Part shown: positions 9,567-17,791 of the stretch, piece by piece
How positions within the stretch are numbered: position 1 is the first letter of the stretch
Layout of the letters: every line of letters begins with the position of its first letter
NCBI RefSeq assembly: GCF_900086985.1
Contig: NZ_LT593974.1
Coordinates: forward strand, 3,658,001 to 3,722,000
DNA length: 64,000 nt
From: Halomonas sp. HL-93
GTDB taxonomy: Bacteria > Pseudomonadota > Gammaproteobacteria > Pseudomonadales > Halomonadaceae
Direction: 5' to 3'
Notes under the pieces: model-generated
The model's input: only the letters and a program-made list of their open reading frames with translations
What the model was told of the DNA's origin: nothing
Databases searched by the model: none
Program-made: the position numbers and the translations under genes

Positions 9567-10532
9567 ATGCTGTACGCCTTGAGCCTTTTAGCAGGCATTG
9601 GCTTTTTAACACTGGGCGGCGAAGCGTTAATACGCGGTGCTGTCGCGGGCGCGCGGCGGGCGGGTGTCTCCCCCCTATTGACGGGATTAGTCGTGGTGGG
9701 CTTTGGCACGTCGGCCCCAGAACTGGTGGTCTCGATAGACGCAGCGATCAACCAGCAGCCGGATATTGCAGTGGGTAATATCGTGGGCAGCAATATCGGC
9801 AATATCCTATTGATTCTGGGCTTGTGCGCAATTATCTGCCCAATGACCGTTCAACCCCAGGCGCTGCGCCGTGATGGCGTCGTCATGGTGGCAGCCAGCT
9901 TACTATTTATCGGCTTGGCGTGGGGGGGAGCCCTGGGACGACTGGATGCTGGCCTTTTTATAGCCGGCTTGGTCGGTTATCTCGTTTGGGCATACCTTAG
10001 TGAACGCCAACAGACCATACCCGCTGCTGAGATGCATACCTCGGAAGCCGATGAAATGACGAAGCTTCCTAAAACCGGCCTAACCATTATCGTCGCCCTC
10101 GTCCTCGGTCTTGGTTTACTGATTGGGGGCTCCCAGTTGTTACTTTATGGTGCCATTGGTTTAGCCCAAGCCATGGGCATTTCAGAAGCAGTGATTGGCC
10201 TAACTATCGTGGCTGTGGGCACATCGCTACCGGAAATGGCCGTTTCCATTATTGCCGCCCTGCGTCGACACGCCGATGTCGCCGTGGGAAATATTCTGGG
10301 CAGTAATATCTTCAATATTCTCGGCATCTTGGGTGTGTCGGCGTTTCTACAACCGCTGCCCATTGCTGCCCGGGTTGGCGCTTTTGACCAGTGGGTCATG
10401 CTCGGAGCAGCCGGCATCCTAATGCTTTTCCTGTATACCGGTATGCGGTTATCACGTGTTGAGGGCGCTTTTTTATTAGCAGGCTATATCGTTTACTTAG
10501 CCCTAAGTTTTAGCGTCATTAATGCAACCTAG
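9567..10532 (+). CDS. Calcium/sodium antiporter (CaCA family, YrbG-like)
   Basis: Inner-membrane cation exchanger of 321 residues, about ten transmembrane segments. Two inverted alpha repeats are visible: VVVGFGTSAPELVVSI with VGNIVGSNIGNILL (near 40-80) and TIVAVGTSLPEMAVSI with VGNILGSNIFNIL (near 210-260). These carry the conserved acidic ion-binding residues of the K+-independent Na+/Ca2+ exchangers. An AAGGAAAA ribosome site precedes the ATG. Together with the NhaD-like gene downstream it fits a halophile's cation economy; the transported ion is inferred from the family. Confidence 0.9.
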   Translation: MLYALSLLAGIGFLTLGGEALIRGAVAGARRAGVSPLLTGLVVVGFGTSAPELVVSIDAAINQQPDIAVGNIVGSNIGNILLILGLCAIICPMTVQPQALRRDGVVMVAASLLFIGLAWGGALGRLDAGLFIAGLVGYLVWAYLSERQQTIPAAEMHTSEADEMTKLPKTGLTIIVALVLGLGLLIGGSQLLLYGAIGLAQAMGISEAVIGLTIVAVGTSLPEMAVSIIAALRRHADVAVGNILGSNIFNILGILGVSAFLQPLPIAARVGAFDQWVMLGAAGILMLFLYTGMRLSRVEGAFLLAGYIVYLALSFSVINAT

Positions 10533-10629
10533 TCCTGAAAATTTTCCAAGTTACTATTACCTAAACGATTAATTTGCTAAAAAATGAGCTGTAACGGTTA
10601 AGAACCGCTACATTCATTCGTTTTTATTA

Positions 10630-10648
10630 CGTATTGCATCGCAATACG
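10630..10648. other. Perfect hairpin in the nhaD leader
   Basis: CGTATTGC-ATC-GCAATACG, an 8-bp stem with a 3-base loop in the 180-base gap before the NhaD-like gene. No T tract follows, so it may be an operator or an mRNA leader structure; its role is unknown. Confidence 0.4.
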
Positions 10649-10712
10649 GACTGATAGACTGACGCGGCTTTTAAATCCTTCCTATAAACCTAACGAAAGG
10701 AAATGCATCGTC

Positions 10713-12188
10713 ATGCCTTTTTTTCGACCTCCTTGCCAGCCTCGATTCGATCGTCGCTGGCTTTTTTTGTTGGCAGCGTTATTGCTGCTGTTTAGCCCCG
10801 GGGTATTCGCCGTAACGGGTGAACTCGATTTAACCCAATCGGCAGTGGGTTTTTTCGCACTTGCTATTTTTACCATGGCCTATGCGTTGGTCATGGCCGA
10901 AGAAAAAATCCACATGCGCAAGTCCAAACCGGTGCTGGTCGCGGCTGGTATCATCTGGAGCCTCATCGGCTGGGTGTATGTCCAAAACGGCATGTCGGAG
11001 GCCTCTGAACAAGCCTTCCGCATGACGCTTCTGGAGTTCACCGAGCTGATGCTGTTCCTGCTGGTGGCCATGACGTATATCAACGCCCTGGAAGAGCGCC
11101 GGGTATTTGATGCACTGCGTTCGTGGATGCTGCGCATGGGGTTTAATTACCGCGCGCTTTTCTGGTTAACCGGCGGTTTGGCGTTCATGCTGTCACCGAT
11201 TGCCGATAACCTGACCACGGCACTACTGATGTGTGCGGTCGTCACCAAAGTCGCCGAAGGCGATAAGCGCTTCATCAATATGGCGTGTATTAACATCGTG
11301 GTGGCGGCCAATGCGGGGGGCGCCTTTAGCCCCTTCGGCGACATTACCACGCTGATGGTTTGGCAGGCGGGCATTGTGCCATTCCAAGACTTCTCTATTC
11401 TGTTTTTACCGTCGCTGGTCAATTTCTTAATCCCTGCGATCGTCATGAGCTTTTTCATCCCCAACAAAAAACCCGAAAGCCTGCAAGAAGATGTATGGAT
11501 GAAACGCGGCGCAAGGCGCATCGTGGCGCTTTTTCTGCTGACGATTACCACCGCGGTGCTGTGCCATACGTTACTGCACCTACCCCCGGTACTTGGCATG
11601 ATGACCGGCCTGGGCTATCTGCAGTTTTTTGGTTACTACCTTCGCCGCAGCCTGCCGCGTTCATTGGAGCGCAAGCGTGAACGCTACAGCCGCCGCGGCG
11701 ACAACAAGAAGCTTGAACAGTTGGGTAGCGTGGTACCCTTCGATGTTTTTAACCGCGTGGCGCGCGCCGAGTGGGATACCTTGCTGTTCTTCTACGGCGT
11801 TGTGATGTGTGTAGGCGGGTTGGGCTTTATGGGCTATCTCGGCTTGCTCTCGGAAGCCCTGTATCTCGGCTGGAACCCAACAGCGGCCAATATTGTGCTC
11901 GGCGTGGTCTCCGCCGTCATCGATAATATTCCCGTCATGTTTGCCGTGCTCACCATGGAACCTGATATGTCGCAAGGTCACTGGCTGCTGATCACGCTAA
12001 CCGCTGGGGTAGGCGGCAGTTTGTTGTCGATTGGCTCCGCCGCGGGCGTGGCGGTCATGGGGCAAGCGCGTGGCGCTTATACCTTTATTGGACACTTGAA
12101 GTGGTCGCCGGTGATTTTACTAGGCTACGTCGCCAGTATCTTGGTGCACATGTGGCTTAACGCCGAGAGCTTTGCCTTATTTGGCTAA
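10713..12188 (+). CDS. nhaD: Na+/H+ antiporter, NhaD type
   Basis: 491-residue inner-membrane exchanger that expels Na+ or Li+ for protons, important at high salt and alkaline pH. It has an N-terminal hydrophobic leader ending GVFA, then about twelve transmembrane segments. Typical NhaD/ion-transporter features are LEFTELMLFLLVAMTYIN, SPIADNLTTALLM, NAGGAFSPFGDITTLMVW and the late SAVIDNIPVMFAVL plus GSLLSIGSAAGVAVMG. AAGGAAAT lies upstream of the ATG. It is followed by a strong terminator, so it is probably monocistronic. Confidence 0.93.
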   Translation: MPFFRPPCQPRFDRRWLFLLAALLLLFSPGVFAVTGELDLTQSAVGFFALAIFTMAYALVMAEEKIHMRKSKPVLVAAGIIWSLIGWVYVQNGMSEASEQAFRMTLLEFTELMLFLLVAMTYINALEERRVFDALRSWMLRMGFNYRALFWLTGGLAFMLSPIADNLTTALLMCAVVTKVAEGDKRFINMACINIVVAANAGGAFSPFGDITTLMVWQAGIVPFQDFSILFLPSLVNFLIPAIVMSFFIPNKKPESLQEDVWMKRGARRIVALFLLTITTAVLCHTLLHLPPVLGMMTGLGYLQFFGYYLRRSLPRSLERKRERYSRRGDNKKLEQLGSVVPFDVFNRVARAEWDTLLFFYGVVMCVGGLGFMGYLGLLSEALYLGWNPTAANIVLGVVSAVIDNIPVMFAVLTMEPDMSQGHWLLITLTAGVGGSLLSIGSAAGVAVMGQARGAYTFIGHLKWSPVILLGYVASILVHMWLNAESFALFG

Positions 12189-12230
12189 CGCCAACACGAT
12201 GTATTAACAACACGTATTGATAGATAAGAT

Positions 12231-12260
12231 GCCCTGCCATTCACGATGGCAGGGCTTTTT
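12231..12260. terminator. Rho-independent terminator after nhaD
   Basis: Stem GCCCTGCCAT / ATGGCAGGGC around TCACG followed by TTTTTT; the T tract reaches the stop codon of the convergent GGDEF-EAL gene. Confidence 0.9.
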
Positions 12261-14830
12261 TATTCGAATAAATGATCAATGGGCTTAGGGCGGCCAAGAA
12301 AATAGCCTTGATAGCGATAGCAGCCGTGACCTTTTAACCAATCTAACTGAGCCTGGGTTTCCACGCCCTCGGCCACCACCTCCAGCCCTAAACTAACGGC
12401 CAGCAGAATAATCGTATCGACAATCGCGGCATCGGCTTTATCGGTTAATAACTCACGGACAAACGACTGGTCGATCTTGAGTTCATCAAGGGGTAACCGC
12501 TTTAGGTAGTTTAATGAGGAATACCCGGTGCCGAAATCATCCAACGCAAAGCGAATCCCCCGCTCACGCAACCTGAGCATGGTATGGCGCACGCGGGTCG
12601 GCTCGCGCATCAGCAGGCTTTCGGTGACTTCTAGCACCAGCTGGCTAGCCGGCGCCTGAGTTTGCTTGAGCAGAGTTTCCACACGGCGAATGAAGTCGGG
12701 CTGCTGAAACTGCACTGAACTGACGTTAACCGAGATAGTCAGCGGCGCGTAGGCGGTTTGCCGCGCCCACATGGCCAATTGCTGGCAGGCTTGTGTCAAT
12801 ACCCAGTTGCCAATCGGAATAATCAGCCCGCTCTCTTCTGCCAGCGGAATAAACTCAGCAGGCGAGACCCAACCGCGCTCCGGGTGGTACCAACGCAGCA
12901 GCCCCTCCACCCCAATGGTCACGCCTTTTTGATTCACTTGAATTTGATAATGCAGCTCTAGCTCACGTCGGGCCAAGGCATGGTGGAGGTCGGCTTCCAG
13001 GTTTGCACGCTCCAGTACGCTGGTTTGCATGCTAGGGTTGAAAAAACGCAGCTCATGCCCGCCAGCGGCCTTGGCCTGCTGAAGTGCCATATCTGCCTGC
13101 TGCAGCACCTGATCCAGTGGGCTCGAATCGCCATTAAATAGCGCCAGCCCCACGCTGGCACTAATCGGTAATGAACGGCTATTGCGTAACTGATGAATTG
13201 TCGTCATCAACTGTCGGGCGATGCGCTCAGCCTTGGCAGCGGCCTTTTCCTGATGCTCACCCAAGTGGTTGATAAGCACGACAAATTCATCACTGCTAAA
13301 ACGTGCCAGGATAGCGTCATTATCCAGCGCTTGGCGAAGCTGTTCGGCCACGCTGATCAATAGCTGGTCGCCACTCGCATGACCTTGTAAATCGTTAACC
13401 AACCTAAAGTGGTCAAGATCCACCACTAATAGCGCACCGTATTGATTGCCCTGCGTATCTTCCTTGATGGTAGTCGCCAGGGATTCCATAAGTAGGCGAC
13501 GGTTCGGCAGACCGGTCAACGCATCGTAGAATGCGAGATAGTGCGTTCGGGACTGCATTTCCAAATACTCGGTCAGCTCAGTCGAGATCCCGCAAAGCGA
13601 AGGAGGCTCGCCTGGTGTAAAGGCAAGCGGCATTTTGATCGATAAGAAGGTTCTCACCCGATCGTCGTGCTTTAAAACATTACTCTCCTCAATGGTGACT
13701 TTTTCACCCGAGGCCAGCACGCGCCGATCTACCCGAGCGATTTCAGCGGCCGTAGCGGCGTCAAAAAAAGTCTCGTCACGCTCGCCTATCACGGCTTGTG
13801 CGGGGTGGCCAAATAGCTCACAAATGCGCTGATTGACGTACTGATACGTCAGATCGGGCGACTTGATATAGATATAAGCATCCACGCTATCCAAAATGGT
13901 CGACAGCATGGCCTCGTTGGTTGCCAAGCGCACCCGTTGCTTTGCAATACGTCGCCTCATCAGCAAGCTCACGCCTACCACCAGCGCCAGCGATCCCAAA
14001 AGCCCCGCTATCCCCCAGCGCAGCCAGCTAGGCGTAGCAGGTGGGGTGGGGCCCGCTGCCTGCCAAGCGCGTAGCGAGTCAAAGTAAATCGAATCACTTT
14101 TCGCTTTCCAGCGCATTAAGTACTCATCGATGCGGGTAAGTACTTCTTGAGGCAGCGACGGCGAGGCGGCGTAATAAAGCTCGACGGGCTGAAAAACCAC
14201 GGGAGTACTCTTCAGGCCTGCCTTTTGCGCACGCCACTCGCCAAACTGGTGACTGGCCGCTGCCGCGTCGGCCTCTCCTCCTACAACCCGCGCAAAGCCT
14301 TCTTCAAAGCTATCGACGCGGACCCAATCAACCGGTATATCAAAGCGCTGGGTAATATCGACGAGATAGCGTTGCTGGATGGAGTCCTCAACCACTGCTA
14401 CGCGTTTTTGCGCCAAGTCGACCATGGCGTCAATCGTGACGCCTTTACGCTGGTAAAGCTGGGACCAGCTATGCAATACCGGTTCGCTGTGAAACGTAAA
14501 CCGCTCGGCACGCGCCTTGTTCCATGCCACATCAGGCAACAGGTCAATATCGCCGTGTTCAAGCAGATCCAGGCAGCGTTGCCACTCACACACAACCGGC
14601 TCGATTTGCCAGACCTCGCGCTCGGCAATGGCCCATAGTAAATCGCCAAAAATGCCGTCTAACCGCTGTTGGTCGGTGAGGAACAGTTTAGGGGGATTGT
14701 CATAAACGCCTACGCGCAGGGGTTCATCTGCCATTAGCGCAGGCGTTATCAACAAGCTACCGAGCACCAGGACACCACGGCAAACACGCCGCTGCCTAGC
14801 CTGGCGCAGGTTATGCTCGAGGTTGGTCAT
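12260..14830 (-). CDS. SBP3-PAS-GGDEF(degenerate)-EAL membrane protein
   Basis: Predicted cyclic-di-GMP phosphodiesterase with its own periplasmic sensor, about 856 residues. Order: signal/TM, SBP_bac_3 solute-binding domain (about 35-265), TM helix near 275-295 (WGIAGLLGSLALVVGVSLLM), PAS (about 310-420), GGDEF-like (about 430-580), EAL (about 595-850). The GGDEF site reads SSDEF, so cyclase activity is unlikely; EAL reads EGLLRW, but DDFGTGYSSL, KIDQSFV and VAEGVET are intact, so hydrolysis is plausible. The start is uncertain: ATG at 14830 or 14845, neither with a strong ribosome site. It follows a GST gene by only 23 bases. Confidence 0.88.
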   Translation of the reverse strand: MTNLEHNLRQARQRRVCRGVLVLGSLLITPALMADEPLRVGVYDNPPKLFLTDQQRLDGIFGDLLWAIAEREVWQIEPVVCEWQRCLDLLEHGDIDLLPDVAWNKARAERFTFHSEPVLHSWSQLYQRKGVTIDAMVDLAQKRVAVVEDSIQQRYLVDITQRFDIPVDWVRVDSFEEGFARVVGGEADAAAASHQFGEWRAQKAGLKSTPVVFQPVELYYAASPSLPQEVLTRIDEYLMRWKAKSDSIYFDSLRAWQAAGPTPPATPSWLRWGIAGLLGSLALVVGVSLLMRRRIAKQRVRLATNEAMLSTILDSVDAYIYIKSPDLTYQYVNQRICELFGHPAQAVIGERDETFFDAATAAEIARVDRRVLASGEKVTIEESNVLKHDDRVRTFLSIKMPLAFTPGEPPSLCGISTELTEYLEMQSRTHYLAFYDALTGLPNRRLLMESLATTIKEDTQGNQYGALLVVDLDHFRLVNDLQGHASGDQLLISVAEQLRQALDNDAILARFSSDEFVVLINHLGEHQEKAAAKAERIARQLMTTIHQLRNSRSLPISASVGLALFNGDSSPLDQVLQQADMALQQAKAAGGHELRFFNPSMQTSVLERANLEADLHHALARRELELHYQIQVNQKGVTIGVEGLLRWYHPERGWVSPAEFIPLAEESGLIIPIGNWVLTQACQQLAMWARQTAYAPLTISVNVSSVQFQQPDFIRRVETLLKQTQAPASQLVLEVTESLLMREPTRVRHTMLRLRERGIRFALDDFGTGYSSLNYLKRLPLDELKIDQSFVRELLTDKADAAIVDTIILLAVSLGLEVVAEGVETQAQLDWLKGHGCYRYQGYFLGRPKPIDHLFE

Positions 14831-14853
14831 TACCAACGCCGCCATGATATCGG

Positions 14854-15525
14854 TTACGCACCGGGCATGGTCAGTTGGCCTGCGCGCTCCACGACGCGCT
14901 GCCAAGCAGGATCAGACTCAACTCGCTCAACGAAACGGGCAATCGAGGGGTAAGCCATCAATGAATGCGTCGCCGCTACCGCCTGGAGAGGGAAACTCAT
15001 CTGTACATCTGCGCCGCTGGGCCAGGGGCCTGAAAAGTGTTCGTGGGACGCCAGGTAATCATCGATAAAACGCAGGTGCTGATTAATTTGCGGGTGCAAG
15101 AAGGTGCTGTTAACAGTTTGAGTAATGCCTTTGGCAATCGGTTTGACGAACCAAGGCGAGCGTTTAGGCAGTTGACCAAACACCAGTTGCATGACCAGCA
15201 GCGGCATCAAAGACCCCTCGGCGTAATGCAGCCAGTACCGATAATCTATCCAGTCATTGGTGTTATCGCTATCTGGCTGGCAGCGACCATGGCCATAACG
15301 CTGCAGTAAATACTCAATAATCGCGCCGGACTCAGCAATCGTCAGTTCCCCATCGGTGATCACCGGCGACTTACCTAACGGGTGTATCTTTTTGAGTGCC
15401 GCAGGGGCTTGCTGAGTGGAACCGTCACGTTGATAAACGATAATCTCGTATTCAAGCTCCAGGGTTTCGAGAAGCCATAAGATACGGTGCGAACGAGATT
15501 TTTCGAGATGATGGACGTGAATCAT
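14854..15525 (-). CDS. Glutathione S-transferase family protein
   Basis: 223-residue cytosolic GST: thioredoxin-like N-terminal domain (IHVHHLEKSRSHRILWLLETL, then HPLGKSPVI and the glutathione-binding TIAESGAIIEYLL near residue 65) and an all-helical C-terminal domain. The catalytic residue is probably the Ser in the KSRSHR stretch, as in beta/theta-like classes. The ATG has GGAG upstream; the longer frame lacks one. Substrate is unknown. It probably shares a transcript with the downstream GGDEF-EAL gene. Confidence 0.88.
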   Translation of the reverse strand: MIHVHHLEKSRSHRILWLLETLELEYEIIVYQRDGSTQQAPAALKKIHPLGKSPVITDGELTIAESGAIIEYLLQRYGHGRCQPDSDNTNDWIDYRYWLHYAEGSLMPLLVMQLVFGQLPKRSPWFVKPIAKGITQTVNSTFLHPQINQHLRFIDDYLASHEHFSGPWPSGADVQMSFPLQAVAATHSLMAYPSIARFVERVESDPAWQRVVERAGQLTMPGA

Positions 15526-15663
15526 AGGCACTCCATGGGCAGTTGGGCACGCCAACATTGCGCTGACGCCAGTCTTCCGTTCACTGTGTGCCCGTTCAGC
15601 ATAGCAGCGTTGGCGATAAACAAGAAAACGCCCCATTACCCCGCTACCAACGCTAACTTCACC

Positions 15664-16239
15664 CTAGGTGCGTCGTTCGACACTGCGCCCTATAAGAGCA
15701 CCCAATGGTGACCGTTTACCCTGTAACCAAGGTGCCAATAGCCGCATCGAGAGGGGGATAAACACAAACACCATGACCGGTGTCAGCATCAAGGTGCTGA
15801 CCAAGACACGAGGCAGCATTGGCCAGTGGGCCAAGGTGCTGCCGAATATCCACTGAAAAATCAGCGAAACAGGAAAAAACGCCAGCCATACCGCCACCGC
15901 TTGCTTCCAGCGGGGCGGTACGGGCGAATGCGTTTGGAACCAGGCATCTAGGCCAGTAGCGCGATGCTCATGCGGGGCATCAAACAAGCCCTTACCACGG
16001 GCAAGCCAAGCATGCCGAGAAGCGGAATGTTCCCAGGCAGCCAGCGTGTCAGCGCTGCTGAAGCGAAAGATAATTTGGTACTCATCGTCGTCGGCAGGAG
16101 GCGCCAACACGCCGGACCCCAAGTAACCGGGAAAGTCTGCGGCCAAATGACGGCCTTCGTTCAGCCAGCGGGTAAAATGTGGGTAGCGTTTTTCAGCAAC
16201 GCGTCGCGCCACCATTAAGGTGACCGGTGAGGCAGACAT
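15664..16239 (-). CDS. ABM-domain membrane protein (antibiotic biosynthesis monooxygenase-like)
   Basis: 191 residues. The N-terminal 100 residues form an ABM ferredoxin-like fold (VTLMVARRVAEKRYPHFTRWLNEG, YQIIFRFSSADTLAAWEHS), and two to three transmembrane helices follow (KQAVAVWLAFFPVSLIFQWIF and LVSTLMLTPVMVFVFIPL). This architecture is common as a conserved membrane protein of unknown activity; monooxygenase function should not be assumed. AGGAG precedes the ATG. Confidence 0.8.
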   Translation of the reverse strand: MSASPVTLMVARRVAEKRYPHFTRWLNEGRHLAADFPGYLGSGVLAPPADDDEYQIIFRFSSADTLAAWEHSASRHAWLARGKGLFDAPHEHRATGLDAWFQTHSPVPPRWKQAVAVWLAFFPVSLIFQWIFGSTLAHWPMLPRVLVSTLMLTPVMVFVFIPLSMRLLAPWLQGKRSPLGALIGRSVERRT

Positions 16240-16391
16240 GGTATATCTCCTGTTGGCTCAGCAGCCGTTGCCGGGTAGGCAGGCTGCCAACATCCCAGCG
16301 GGTAAGCCAGGAGGTAGCAGTGAAGCCACTATTATAACTCAAGTCTTGCCGGATCATCTTTTCATGGCGCAGAGCATTTAAACTGTAATGA

Positions 16392-16775
16392 TCAACGGCC
16401 TGGCAGGGGATGACGCCGCTCGCCACGCTGATACGCGCGGACGTGTTGATAAATATCAACGGCGCTGCGGATTGCCTGCGCTTCAAAGGGGTCCGGTGTC
16501 ACGATGGGGCCTTTTTCACGACCTTCCGTACGAACCAGCTCGGCCACCTCGTCACGGTAGCGCTCCAATAAATGCTCAAGGTTCATCCGCACATGGTGGA
16601 TTTCGAGGCCGAGGGCTTCTTGCTGCTCTTTGCGTCGCAGCATATCCAAAGGGTTGGAGGCCTCCTCCCTCAAACTTTTCAAGGTATTGTTAACCAGCTT
16701 TTCAGCGATATTGAGGTTCGGAATTACCTCATAAACGACTTCATATAGCGACACGTCAGATTTAGAGTGGGACAT
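16392..16775 (-). CDS. Hypothetical protein, 127 aa
   Basis: Not recognised. It is a soluble, mostly helical protein (MSHSKSDVSLYEVVYEVIP...), with a probable coiled coil around LRRKEQQEALGLEIHHVRMN and LERYRDEVAELV, rich in charged residues, and a basic tail ending GERRHPLPGR. It lies six bases after the DUF2835 gene on the same strand, so the two are likely co-transcribed. Confidence 0.65.
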   Translation of the reverse strand: MSHSKSDVSLYEVVYEVIPNLNIAEKLVNNTLKSLREEASNPLDMLRRKEQQEALGLEIHHVRMNLEHLLERYRDEVAELVRTEGREKGPIVTPDPFEAQAIRSAVDIYQHVRAYQRGERRHPLPGR

Positions 16776-16781
16776 ATAGGC

Positions 16782-17009
16782 TCAACAAATACCAAGCGGA
16801 TGAATACTGACAAATCGGCCTGCTTCAGAAAACTTTAATCGGTAGATACCATAAACGCCGTCGTGGGTCATCACATGGCGCAGCGCTTCTGCCGGAAACA
16901 CCACCCGACGACCATCCAGGCTATGAGTATACACCTGGGCAATGCGCCCCTCGTAGTGCGCCAAGCATGTCTCATAAGAGAGATTAATCACCACATCAAT
17001 CGTCTGCAT
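16782..17009 (-). CDS. DUF2835 family protein
   Basis: 75-residue protein matching the DUF2835 pattern: LSYETCLAHYEGRIAQVYTHSLDGRRVVFPAEALRHVMTHDGVYG is split around the conserved YEG, FPAE and THDGV-G elements, and ends with a hydrophobic beta strand. Function unknown; found across gammaproteobacteria. First gene of a probable two-gene unit with the 127-residue protein. Confidence 0.8.
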   Translation of the reverse strand: MQTIDVVINLSYETCLAHYEGRIAQVYTHSLDGRRVVFPAEALRHVMTHDGVYGIYRLKFSEAGRFVSIHPLGIC

Positions 17010-17118
17010 CCCCTTCTATCCCACCTCTTTGCGCCCCATCCATTGAGCGACAGCTTGCGCGACTGGCCCGCCTCGCTAATACTTAACGTCATTCCTTTGA
17101 TCGCATGGGACACTTGCC

Positions 17119-17754
17119 ATGACAATCGCCGTGATCGGTGCGGCTTCTCTCTCTGCATGGGCATCGCCCACGTTTAATGCAGGGGCTGCCCAGGTAACGA
17201 CCTCATCGCCTAAAGCGGCCAACGACGACGTTGAGCAGGAAACGGCTGCTCAAGATGCGACCCGTGACGAATCTGCCGTCGGTCCGAAAAGTGCGGACGG
17301 CAGCCCCCTCGCCCCTGAGGAAATTGAGCAGCTAAACCAACTCAAACAAACCGACCGCGAGGTCAGGCAACATGAAATGGCCCACCAGACCGTCGGCGGG
17401 GCGTATGCCGGCGGGGCTAGCTACGATTACGAGGTAGGCCCCGATGGCCAGCGCTATGCCGTTGCCGGCGAAGTCTCGATTGATTACGGCCCGGTTCCCA
17501 ACGACCCCGATGCCACGATCGAGAAAATGCAAACCGTGATCGCCGCTGCGTTGGCTCCCGCTGACCCTTCACCCAAAGACTATCAAGTCGCCGCCCAAGC
17601 GAGGCAGTATTTGCTTGAAGCGAAACTAGACGCCGCCATGCAGCGCAGCGAAATGGACCAGGCACGGGCAGGCGCAGAAGGAGGCATTCCATCTAGCGAT
17701 GAAGGCACCGAGTCTACTTCGGCTCCCAACCCCAGCGCACCTCGTGCTGCCTGA
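17119..17754 (+). CDS. Putative metalloprotease, SprA-related family
   Basis: 211 residues with an N-terminal signal-like segment (VIGAASLSAWA), an acidic low-complexity region, then the SprA-related core: LKQTDREVRQHEMAHQTVGG with an HExxH-type zinc motif (HEMAH, about residues 90-94), GGASYDYEVGPDGQRYAVAG and VSIDYGPVPNDPDATIEKM. The tail is Ala/Ser/Pro-rich. The family is annotated as putative metalloprotease on the basis of HExxH; activity is not demonstrated. Confidence 0.8.
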   Translation: MTIAVIGAASLSAWASPTFNAGAAQVTTSSPKAANDDVEQETAAQDATRDESAVGPKSADGSPLAPEEIEQLNQLKQTDREVRQHEMAHQTVGGAYAGGASYDYEVGPDGQRYAVAGEVSIDYGPVPNDPDATIEKMQTVIAAALAPADPSPKDYQVAAQARQYLLEAKLDAAMQRSEMDQARAGAEGGIPSSDEGTESTSAPNPSAPRAA

Positions 17755-17791
17755 TCCACTAACAACGGATCCAGTGCTTATTGAACCAACG

